In this document: in pieces, positions 53,411 to 64,000 of the stretch | How the letters are laid out: each line of letters opens with the position of its first letter | Position numbering within the stretch: position 1 is the first letter of the stretch | Source of the DNA: Aporrectodea caliginosa | Lineage: Eukaryota; Annelida; Clitellata; Crassiclitellata; Lumbricidae | Reading direction: 5' to 3' | Assembly: GCA_020284085.1 (NCBI GenBank) | Contig: JACEVL010000798.1 | Location: 1,456,001 to 1,520,000, forward strand | Length of the DNA: 64,000 nucleotides | Position numbers and translations under genes: made by a program | Notes under the pieces: model-generated | The model's database searches: none | Told to the model about the DNA's origin: nothing | Seen by the model: only the letters and a program-made list of their open reading frames with translations

Positions 53411-53960
53411 TTCATTCTGGAATTTATATAGCGCCTCTTCAAGTAGTAAACTACTCAGAGACGCTCCCGACTCCAACGCGCCCCTAAAGAACAGTTTTAA
53501 GAATCCGAGCTCTAAAGGTAGACCATTCCAGATCACTGGGCCGTAGGCTATACCACAGAAACAGCTCGATTCCGCAAAGTTGCGGTACGAGAGCGAAGGG
53601 AACCGGGAGAACTCCTTTTTCTGCGGAGCGTATAGGGACGACGCCCTGGGACACCCGAAGTCAAGCAGCAGAGCTCACGGAGATAAATTGGGGCGAGGCC
53701 CTTGTCACAGCGCCAAACCAGGGCAGCTACCCTGCACTCAATGCGCTGGCGGATAGGGAGCCAGTGAAGGATCTTCAGCATGTAGCTGGTGACGCGACCA
53801 CACTTGGGAATTGGTCCAATGAGGCGCCCTGCAGAGTGCAAGACTCGGTCCAAGCATGCTACTCGCCTGGATGGGAAGCCAGAGTAGGTTATTATTGCCA
53901 GATTTCCACATCCAGAGAACCTATATTTGACCGGGTATACCACTAACACTTCTGACGTGG
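53410..53960 (-). mobile_element. LINE 3' portion (CR1/L2-like)
   Basis: Minus-strand frame with LKILHWLPIRQRIECRVAAL and an upstream segment, then the non-coding end 'gtcgggagcgtctctgagta' and 'gaggcgctatataaattcca'. Frame damage precedes the usual APxxWN motif. Confidence 0.82.
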
Positions 53961-54399
53961 GGTGGGGAGGGTGGACATGGGATGGGGGCAGGTTGGCCGG
54001 GTTCTCTCTCTCAAGTGAGGTTGGGCAAACAATCTTCTGTTCATTACTGCTATATCAAATTAGATTCGATTAGATTAACAGTTCTTAAATTAGATTAAAT
54101 AATCATGTTCTCTGGCGACTGTGCCCTCCTCCTCAGGCTATCCCATAAGTCCTCCGTCCTATAGGCTATAGGCTGCACCAAATCTGTCTACCTCCTACAG
54201 GGTCCCCAAGAAGTTTATTCAGAGGCTGCTCTTTAATTAAGGGCATCTATTAAACGCCTCAGACCATAATATAGTCTCCTAAAACCTTTAACAAATAGGC
54301 CTAAACTACGATTTAAATGTTAACGTCCTGACATAAATGTTAAACCTAATGCCGGCCCGACATAAGGTTCGATTTGTAAAATGTATTGCGTTTTGACAA

Positions 54400-54498
54400 T
54401 GCCTATTCGCAATAAACCTTAACTCTATTCTATTCTATTCTATTCTATTCTATTCTATTCTATTCTATTCTATTCTATTCTATTCCATTCTATTATAC
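54400..54498. repeat. (TATTC)n microsatellite after AATAAA
   Basis: About 75 bp of TATTC directly follows 'cgcaataaaccttaactc', which may be the 3' end of an old retroposon. Confidence 0.93.
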
Positions 54499-55237
54499 AT
54501 TCGCTACTATGTCAGCGTGCCCACAAGGAATCCATACAGGCCCCATAAATATTGGCCCCCGGCTCCGTATACATAGCCCACATGGGTCTCATCTAGTGTT
54601 CGAGGGCATGATGCATGGTGTATACGGGTAGCAAGTTAGCAACTCAAAATGTAATGACCATCGAAGCCTTGAGCAATTCCAGAGTGGCGCTATATAAGTT
54701 CATAGATTAGATTAAAAGTTCGTAGATTATATTAGATTAAATGAATAATTCGCGCTCCTCCTACGGAAAATGCGCTTCAACATTTGGAAACTGGTCCACA
54801 TCGATATATGGAATATTCCAACCCACATTCAAAACAAAGCAGGCGGAGTGCTGATAATCGATAATGGCGTGCTCGCTGTTCACCTCAATTCTCTTCTCGT
54901 CAACAGTCGAGTGAATCTGAAAGCCCAGTAATAAAACGTCGTTAATTATTAATTTATTTGGGTCAGATACGCGGCTAATTATTGAATAATTGAAGGGTTT
55001 TTATTGCAACGGAGATAAACAAACGGACCGCCAATTCTTCCACACGCAGCGATGAGCAATGAACTATTGAATGTATACGAAGAGTAGCAGCGTTGGTGAA
55101 ATGATGTGCCGTGTCGCTAAGGCTTCTGGGGGCATTGTGTGGTGAACTATGGTCTCGGCCTCCCATATGATACGGTTCTACGATTCAGATAATTAAATAT
55201 ATATAATACCAGTTGACCCGCTTGACCGAATCCCACA

Positions 55238-55740
<503 letters not shown>

Positions 55741-55949
55741 AATAGCCTTATATTCAGACGAGGGCTGGTTGCTGGAGAACGCCACCTGGCGAATAGAATT
55801 TGTTTCCAATGTAACAAATGCGTGTGTCAATTTTTCAACAGGGTTTCTCTTAACAGTGGGACTTATTTGGCGCCCTCATTTTGCCCCTTTGTTTGCTTTC
55901 ATTGCGATTAGTTGCTTTGCTTTCAACTATTCGGTGATTAGTAGAATTT

Positions 55950-56065
55950 ATTCGCTGAGCGCTCGTGAATAAGCTGGTGCCCCGCGCTAAGAGCGCTTAA
56001 CTTTCGAGTGGCGATCTAGTAATCTGGAGTTTCCGATTACGATTACGATTACAAATGTTCAGTTC
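55950..56065 (+). mobile_element. Retroposon 3' end with TTACGA tail (family E)
   Basis: 'gagcgctcgtgaataagctg', 'gtgccccgcgctaag' and 'tttccgattacgattacgat' match the ends at 7372 and, inverted, 48785 and 57185. Confidence 0.6.
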
Positions 56066-56719
56066 AACTAGACGATGTTCTTTGGAAAATGCGATGTTGT
56101 TACGGATAAACCATTGTGTTCTCAAATCGGGACAGTTCTTTCATGGTCTTAGGTTAAATGTGGATCAAAAGAGGATTCTACCCAGAAAGAACATTCTGCC
56201 AACTGCGCTACACAGAAGATAATCGCTTAAAATAATTAATTTATTTAAAGTAATGACTTCTGTAGCGTCGTTAATATTATGTCCAAGACTTTAGTGGAAT
56301 CACAATCAAAACTCTTAATCAATTGGAAAACCCAGGTCGAAAGTCCCGATATATCAGAGAAACCATACGCCAGGCTCTCAGGTGTGTCTAATAATAGTCT
56401 AGAGATAAAGATAAAAATAAAGATAAAGATCAAATCTAAAGATTGTATATAATTTGGATGTTTAGGTTCAAGAGATCCGATAACAAAATAGAATAAGTGA
56501 GTGTTCGAAATAGAATTACAACTATTTTTTTTCGGATGATGGATTGTTTCATTCTAATAAGCATTTCTTGCTCTTTCAACATTGTAACTGTAGCCTATAC
56601 AACCTTCGCGAACTATTCACCGTGCACCCAGCCACCTGATCATCCTTTTCCCTCCCCATTTCCTGTCCCCTGCAGCCACTAGTCATCTCAAGTTCTCCAA
56701 CCGATCTATGTATACCACA

Positions 56720-56780
56720 CTCGTCTCCGAGTAGGCTTCCTGAAGAGGCGCTATATAAATTTCCAGAATGAATGAACCCC
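56720..56780 (+). mobile_element. LINE 3' end fragment
   Basis: 'gagtaggcttcctgaagagg' and 'cgctatataaatttccagaa' with an AATG tail. Confidence 0.6.
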
Positions 56781-57184
56781 ACTTGATTCTGAAACCATCT
56801 CCTTCCTGAATTCCACAAATTCTCCGCTCCTCCTCCAATCGCGCCGCTCATTCGCCATCCTAACTCTGCCTCCGGCTCCCATATATCTATCGCACCTCCG
56901 GCTTTCCACTCCAAATAAAAGTCTCACCTCTTCAAGAATTCCTATACTCTAGTCCATCCACTCCGCTCTCTGTCTGTCTGTCTGTCTGTCTGTCTCTCGC
57001 TCTCTCGTCCTAAACAAGATCCGCCCTATGGCAACTCCCTTCTCCCTCAATTCTTCCGACAACCTGACCTCCAATTGGTATCTCTGGACTCGACTTATAT
57101 CATTCGTGCTGGTCCCTGCACTCAACTGTCAAGTATAGCGCTTAAGAAATTCGGACTTTACGATTACGATATTCTGTTGCAGCC

Positions 57185-57275
57185 TTGCATCTTAATCGTA
57201 ATCTTAAACACAACAAATTTCTAAAGCGCCACTTACAAGCTAAGCGAAGGGCACCAGCTTATTCACGAGCGCTAC
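57185..57275 (-). mobile_element. Retroposon 3' end (family E)
   Basis: 'taatcgtaatcttaaacaca', 'aaagcgccacttacaagcta' and 'gggcaccagcttattcacga' on the + strand. Confidence 0.55.
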
Positions 57276-57419
57276 ACGCGTTATTCCTTATCTACAAAGT
57301 GGAGGTTTGTGTCATAATTCTACCGACTGCTGTTTTCAATAATTTATTCCAACCTGCGGTTCTCAATGTGAAAGAAAAGCGAGGCCTATTCGTTTCTGAG
57401 ACATATAGTCTACAATAGA

Positions 57420-58780
57420 AAATTGCATCACAAAGGTGAGTTTAGCTATTTCTAATCCAAGTCTTTCACGTGGAGGCATGACGTTCACTGCGGGAGATGT
57501 AGCGTTCGCAGGTAATTTACGAACTAAATAAGGCAGGTCACCCTGTAAACCTTACTCAATGTAATTATACACGAGATGACACCCTGCGGAGATACACGAC
57601 TCATGCCCACAATAACTGGGTTACCAGTAATCACAATAGAGGAAAATAATGTCTGGTAAAGCAGACATCACTGTGACTTGTAGACATTTCTTGTCTGTCA
57701 GTGTCTGGTATACAACGAGGAACAAAGACAGAGAGGCTGAGAGAGCCTCTGGGTGGGAGTCTGAATTAATGAACGAAGGAATAAAAGAATGAATGAACAA
57801 ATGAATGAATAAATGAACAAGGATTGAATGATTGAATGAATGAACGAATAAACGAATTAATTGCTTGTTTTCGGAGATCAGACATTTTGTTAACCTTATA
57901 TTACTTAAAACTCAAGTGAATGGAGCTCATTCATTGGCGTCAATTGTAACTAAATGGATGGCACGGGAACTGAAAATGATGATAATGATGGTGATGATAA
58001 TTATGATAATGACGACTATAACAACGACTACACTAACTCACTACAAAGAAAATGCTCGCTAACTAGCTAATTTAGCTCGCTCGCTCACTCATTCTCTCAT
58101 TCGCTCACTCACTCACACTCACTCAATCATTCACTCAGAAGGGCAGTGTATAGTTGTAACGAATGAATGCTCAGATAAATGAATTGCTGAACGAATGATT
58201 GAATGAACGAACGAACGAATGAATACTATGTCTGTACGTGTGCCAACTATTTTGCCCAGTGCACTGTTACCAGACAAAATCTGCGCTGTAATCATCTTGA
58301 CCACACTGATGTCTAATCAACACTAGACGTCATTTTCAATGATTATACAGCCTAAGATTTATCATTCTATACCGCCGCATGTAGTCCTTGTCACAAAGCA
58401 AATCAATCAATCGAATCCCTCTTAACCCATAGAGGCCTACAACTTGACCGCCGCGCTTCACCCCTAAAGGAGGTTGACCAGAGGGCTTCCTTTAGGGCAC
58501 GTCGTATCGAGTTACACCTTCTAGCTTCCGCCTAATTTACCGTATTCGTCACGGTCTTTGCATCCATAGTCAGCGAAACGTGACCACAGCTTCTAAACTC
58601 AAAAATTAAGTCGGATCTTAGACTGAAAAATTAAGTCAACCAAGCGTCCGAATTAGCCATGGGGGCTCGTCACAAATCACAATGCCGCACGCCCCAAAGG
58701 TGTACAACCGCAAATCACGCGCACCACTTCGGCTAATCGCCCTACTAAATAAACACCCACCTCCGCCAGAAAGCTTATAG
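57420..58780. other. Non-coding DNA, short simple repeats
   Basis: Contains AATG-type repeats (57760-57850) and CTCA/CATT-type repeats (58070-58140). No gene is supported. Confidence 0.45.
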
Positions 58781-58789
58781 TCCGACCTC

Positions 58790-58885
58790 ATGAATATTCA
58801 TCAGCCCCGCCTCCACGGATGATTGCGACCAATCAGAACGGCCGGCGTATTTACTTATAACTAAGCAGTAACTATCAGTCATAGG
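58790..58885 (+). promoter_or_regulatory. Putative promoter of the sulfotransferase gene
   Basis: In order: palindrome ATGAATATTCAT (58790-58801), GC box GCCCCGCCTCC (58804-58814), CCAAT box GACCAATCAG (58827-58836), a TATA-like ACTTATAA (58853-58860) and an initiator-like TCAGTC (58876). Spacing fits a pol II promoter. The coding start is about 1.05 kb downstream, so a long 5' UTR or a 5' UTR intron would be needed. Confidence 0.45.
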
Positions 58886-59279
58886 AGATAGTACGAGGAC
58901 AACCACAGCTAGGACTGTGAGTGATTTTTGCCTTCGTCGAGTTTTACCCGCGACTCGAACTCTCTCGACTCGACTCGATAAACGATGGAACCGATTCAGT
59001 TAATCATCTAGTTGATCGATAAACCTCGCCGTCCGGAAGACTCCACCTCATTCTGTTCGAGTGTTTATATTTATATAGCGGTCGGTTGGTTGATCGATGG
59101 ATGGAGCGACTGCGTTGAAAGCGGCGACCGCCTGTATCTACATGGACCGAGGAGAGTCAGCGTGAAGAGGAGCAGGCAGTCGGACGATTGCGTTGGCCGT
59201 GAAGGCATCGGACGCCGATTGTGGGAGAACGCGCTCTCTGGATATTCAGATAATACCGACGGAGAGAGGCGGAGACGGA

Positions 59280-59690
59280 TGGACTGAGAAAAAGACAGAC
59301 CGACAGATATATAGACGGACAGAGACAGAAAGACAGGCAGAGACAAAGACTGAAACATACAGATAGATAGACAGACAGAAAAACAGACAAACAGAGACGA
59401 AAATAGAGACAGACATAGATAGAGATAGATAGACAAACAGATAGTCAGACAGAGCCAGACACACAGACGCAGACACAGGCACACAGAGATACAAAGACAC
59501 GGAGAAACAGAGAGTCACATAGTAACAGAGACAGACAGACAGACAGACAAACAGATAGACAGACAGACAGACAAACAGACAGACAAACAGACAAACGGAC
59601 ATACATAGGCCTACATATAGACAGATAGACAGGCAGACAGACAGACAGACAGACAGGCAGATATACAGACAGACATAAGCAGTCTGTTCT
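59280..59690. repeat. GACA-rich simple sequence in the presumed 5' UTR
   Basis: About 400 bp of imperfect GACA and GATA words between the putative promoter and the coding start. Confidence 0.9.
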
Positions 59691-59886
59691 CTCTCTACGT
59701 ACATCGACCACTCGTCCCATGTGAGGAGCGTCTTCTGCCATCCCATACAGGCCACTCCTGATCGTCATGCGTGCAGCTGAGGTCCTTCCCTTGGCCTCAG
59801 TCCCTTCTTCCTCTCCTTCCTCTTCTTCGAGGTGGTTCTGGCCACGCCGCCGTTGTAGTCGTTGCGTCAACGACTACAGCGTTTAG

Positions 59887-60537
<651 letters not shown>

Positions 60538-60539
60538 TA

Positions 60540-60700
60540 AGGTGAACAAAAGTAAGCAAAGGTTAGGTAAGGTACGTGCAGACATACATATACACATACG
60601 TATGTCGTATGTACATACATAGATACGTACATACATATATACATGCATACATACATACATAGATATATACATGCATGTATACATACACAATCAATCATCA
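60540..60700. repeat. GGTAAG words and (ACAT)n microsatellite
   Basis: The first 40 bp of the sulfotransferase intron repeat 'aggtaaggt', then ACAT repeats run to about 60685. Confidence 0.85.
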
Positions 60701-61019
60701 TTTATTGTTAACCTTTCGAAACAGTGCAGTAACTGCAGTTGCAATTAAACAGTTTTCTTCGTAAGGGTATACTTATCCCTTCCCGCTAAATTACGGTCAT
60801 CTGTTTATTACCAGATATATAGTAAAATCAAGTGGCAGTTGCGATTGCTATCTATAGTTCAAGATATCTCGTGGGGCTATCCGCCATATTTACGGATGAT
60901 TGACCAAAGAACAGTTCAGGAAAATAGATCATTATTTTGTTTACCATATTCAGAATTATCCATAGGAGCTTAACTAATAATTTAACTAACAACTTAGCTA
61001 ATAATTATTGGTGGTGTCC

Positions 61020-61555
<536 letters not shown>

Positions 61556-61699
61556 GAGCCTTTTGGTTACTTATTAGGTGGGCGCGTAGCATCTTTTTAA
61601 ACATAATATAGAGATTGGTCGTTCAGTGCATTGGAATCTCATTCCAAACGGAAGAACCTCTTGGCTGAGAAACTGTGTGAGTTTGAATGTGCAAACGCC

Positions 61700-61795
61700 G
61701 GGCGAGACATGTCATACATACATTCATACATACATACATTCATACATACATGCATGCATAGATACATTCATACATACATTCATACATACATGCCT
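61700..61795. repeat. (CATA)n microsatellite
   Basis: About 90 bp of ACAT/ATTC words. Confidence 0.9.
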
Positions 61796-62439
61796 AACCT
61801 TGCAACTAATTAAAAGCTCTCTATATATACTGCATTTAAGAGTTCATCTTATATGCCCTCATATTGCCATCCATTGTCTTTTATTCCATGCGCTCATACT
61901 CTGTTTGTCTCGATAGCACATGTCCCTGTTAATATTTCCGCACTGTCATCTGTCCAGTGCCAGCAAGGTCAGCTTCTTCACATCCGTCTTACATCCTTCT
62001 TACTTAGACCAGCCGCTCTTTAGTCCAACCTTACCTTTGATCCTAGAATCGTTCGTCATTCCAAATGCCACTATAGTCTCAACACCCTGTTGCAATCGAT
62101 CCTTCAAGGCTTCAATAATGTGTCCAAAGAAATTCACCGTGTTGTGCGTTACTCGTTAGGCAACTTATAGCGCGTTGCTGTAACTAACTACTATTTTGGT
62201 AACTAATTCAGTAACTAGTTTGTTTAAAAAAGTTATTAGTTACAATAACTGATTTCTTTCCGAGGTAATGCCATGGTAACTAAAGAAAAATGGTTACTCT
62301 GCGTTTATTACTATATGTAAACCAAAGTGCGATTAGCAATTAGTACAATGAGGGATATATTTACTTACATACTTGTTTGATGATGATGATAATGAGTTCT
62401 CTGCCCGAAGGCAGGTCCATTGGCTTTTATGCCACGCGG

Positions 62440-62592
62440 ACCCGGGAATGAGATGAGTGACGTGGTTTTCCGTTGCCTTCCTCACAGGCAATTGTGGGTG
62501 AGCAACTTGTCCAGGTAGATTCAGGTAGATTCGAACCTGCGACCCTCTGGTTACAAGGCACAGAACATACTACTAAGCCACCGTGTCCCACA
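62440..62592 (-). mobile_element. tRNA-derived SINE, family B
   Basis: Inverse element with 'tagattcgaacctgcgaccc' (box B complement), 'acaaggcacagaacatacta' and 'agccaccgtgtccca', like 3349-3512. Confidence 0.7.
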
Positions 62593-62769
62593 CATATACT
62601 TATTTACTTAGTTTCAAATTCAGTTTCTGTACCACGATGTTACATTAGTTTTCGCACCTAATCGTTAGTGATCTGTTGTTGGCATATGATGTGAGAGATC
62701 CTTTCGTATAGATGTCAGCAATCTGCCTTTGTCTCTTCGCTATACGAACTCCGCGACCTTCATTTGCAC

Positions 62770-62842
62770 AGCACGTTGAATATTCATGCCCTGATACTCG
62801 TTGAATATTCATATCGCAGTGCACGTTGAATATTCATGTATG
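62770..62842. repeat. Three copies of CGTTGAATATTCAT
   Basis: The 14-bp word occurs three times, about 25-30 bp apart; the first and last are preceded by 'gcac'. Each has the palindromic core GAATATTC. Confidence 0.9.
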
Positions 62843-62999
62843 ATGATCTTCACTTTGGTTTGCGCACTAATCTCTCCGCTATATTCCGAATGTCCTGACA
62901 CTTCTCATGCTGTTCTTCTCCTTATCTCTCTCGAACAGTTCCCGAAGTCAGTAGGCTTCTCTGAGATACAAATTCACCCGCATTCTCTAACTTTGGGGG

Positions 63000-63303
63000 T
63001 GATCGATATCGTAGTGATTAGCTGGACTGTTTATCGAGAGGTCGGGGATTCAAGTCCCCTCCAGGGAAGAAATTTGGTTAGAGATTTCTGCTCCATCTGC
63101 TCCCTAGCCAACTAAGCTACAATGAGTACACTGACTGTACACTGTCAATGGAAAGATGATACGGCGAGGAAGAGGACTGGCCGCCTGCCCTCATATGCGG
63201 AGGCTAAGAAAATGAAGTCGCTAATACTTCATGCCTATGGCTGACTCTCAGGCTAGCTTAAGGGACTGCTCTTCTTCTCTTCTTCTTCTCTAACTTCGGA
63301 TCA
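63000..63303 (+). mobile_element. SINE family A, near full length
   Basis: tRNA head 'atcgtagtgattagctggac' with box B 'ggggattcaagtccc', then 'aatgagtacactgactgtac', 'gaggactggccgcctgccct', 'aagaaaatgaagtcgctaat' and the end 'aagggactgctcttcttctc' with a TTC tail. Confidence 0.9.
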
Positions 63304-63495
63304 TGTGGGACACAGTAGCCGACTGGTTAGGTCGCTCGCCTTGTAATGCGGAGAGTATACGGGTTCGAATCTCCTCTGAGACGGTTACTGCGTAGGGACC
63401 TTGAGCAAGTTCTTCACTCACAATTGCTCAGCGCCATCGATTGACGCTTGGTCATTAGATAGTGGCGATTAATAAATGCATAATAATAATGACCT
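63304..63495 (+). mobile_element. tRNA-derived SINE, family B, near full length
   Basis: 'gtgggacacagtagccgact' with 'ggttaggtcgctcgccttgt' (box A region), box B 'gggttcgaatctcc', then 'gtagggaccttgagcaagtt' and an end 'aataaatgcataataataat'. It is inserted directly behind the SINE A tail. Confidence 0.82.
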
Positions 63496-63499
63496 GGCA

Positions 63500-64000
63500 T
63501 CCACTGGTATCTCAATCTCCTCAGCACCAGGTCATTATGCTCATTATGAGGATCAGACAAAAGTGCCTGGCTGATGGCCACATTGAAAGTATCAACGCAT
63601 TGCGACACTTAATATATAATGCACAAAGCTTCCTCTAAGTATCACACTTCTCAACCGAGTCCCGATTTTCCAGATTTGGAACATGGACCTTGTTAACCCA
63701 TGACATGGTCCCAGCCGGTCCGAGTTACTCCATGGCATGTTCCCGCCCGTTCCTCGTTAATCTACAGCATTGTTCCGACAAATGGCATGGTCCCGGTTGG
63801 TATCTTCTCTCCTCTGTTTGTCTAACATCGTACATCATTTAATCGATTCCTTTGGTCTCTTTGTCTAACGGAGTAACGGTCGGTAGAGTCTGTACCCTAC
63901 CGACCGACCGACCATCCCTTCTCCTTTCTCCAGGCCTCGGACTGGCACAGGCGAGCCTAAGGCAGAGCTAGAGACCGACATGGAAAAGCAAACACACCAT
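63500..64000. other. Sulfotransferase intron or downstream DNA, no gene called
   Basis: CATGGTCCCG-type words recur (63690-63800) and CGAC repeats lie at 63895-63912. An acceptor-like 'ctttctccag' at about 63925-63934 precedes an open stretch to the window end, but its reading does not match the expected sulfotransferase exon. Confidence 0.4.

Noticed and set aside
63935..64000. Possible second exon of the sulfotransferase at the window end
   Set aside because: An AG acceptor and phase fit, and PRT and MEK occur in the reading, but the order and spacing do not match the conserved MPRTL...MEKTPSYF region, and KTPSYF is absent. Sequence beyond 64000 would decide.

Overview
This is a 64 kb stretch of animal (metazoan) nuclear DNA. 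It has introns, tRNA-derived SINEs, non-LTR retrotransposon (LINE) remnants, DNA-transposon MITEs and very abundant microsatellites. The genes, the AT/GC texture, the recurrent TAGGCCTA-type words and a foldback transposon with tandem-repeat arms suggest a marine invertebrate, probably a deuterostome such as an echinoderm. That placement is an inference; no species can be read from the sequence alone.

Three protein-coding genes are supported. (1) At the left edge, on the + strand, is the terminal exon of a Pitx-type K50 paired-like homeobox gene (1657-2205): the end of homeodomain helix 3, a Pitx-like linker and a C-terminal OAR motif. Its upstream exons lie off the window. (2) On the - strand, from 12156 to 34808, is an RBFOX (Fox-1) splicing regulator that can be assembled from ten coding exons. 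All exon phases agree, the total is 1032 nt (343 codons plus stop), and one RRM is split over four exons of 105, 54, 93 and 61 nt. A possible alternative first exon lies at 49237-49425, so the locus may span about 37 kb. (3) On the + strand, 59941-60461 is the first coding exon of a heparan sulfate glucosamine 3-O-sulfotransferase with a membrane anchor and the PAPS-binding KKGGTR motif. A plausible promoter lies at 58790-58885, and the second exon is outside the window or not recognisable in it.

Layout: 1-920 LINE 3' end; 1.3-2.7 kb Pitx exon, 3' UTR and a perfect 69-bp palindrome; 2.7-12.1 kb intergenic DNA between the convergent Pitx and RBFOX genes, with SINEs and several minisatellites; 12.1-34.8 kb RBFOX exons and introns, including an hAT-like MITE, a MITE nested in a SINE, and a 3.17-kb foldback transposon in intron 1; 33.7-35.5 kb long purine tracts on both sides of RBFOX exon 1; 35-59 kb repeat-rich DNA with SINEs, LINE ends, minisatellites, a 359-bp GAA tract grown from a SINE tail, and a LINE insertion that appears to carry the 3' flank of a neighbouring LINE; 58.8-60.5 kb sulfotransferase promoter and exon 1; 60.5-64 kb intron with LINE, SINE and microsatellites.

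The most informative biology is in RBFOX. The 93-nt exon that carries most of RNP1 has the protein's own (U)GCAUG binding word at both splice sites, as expected for autoregulated exon skipping. Two of the introns appear to use GC-AG splice sites. The three genes have no evident joint pathway; they are neighbours.
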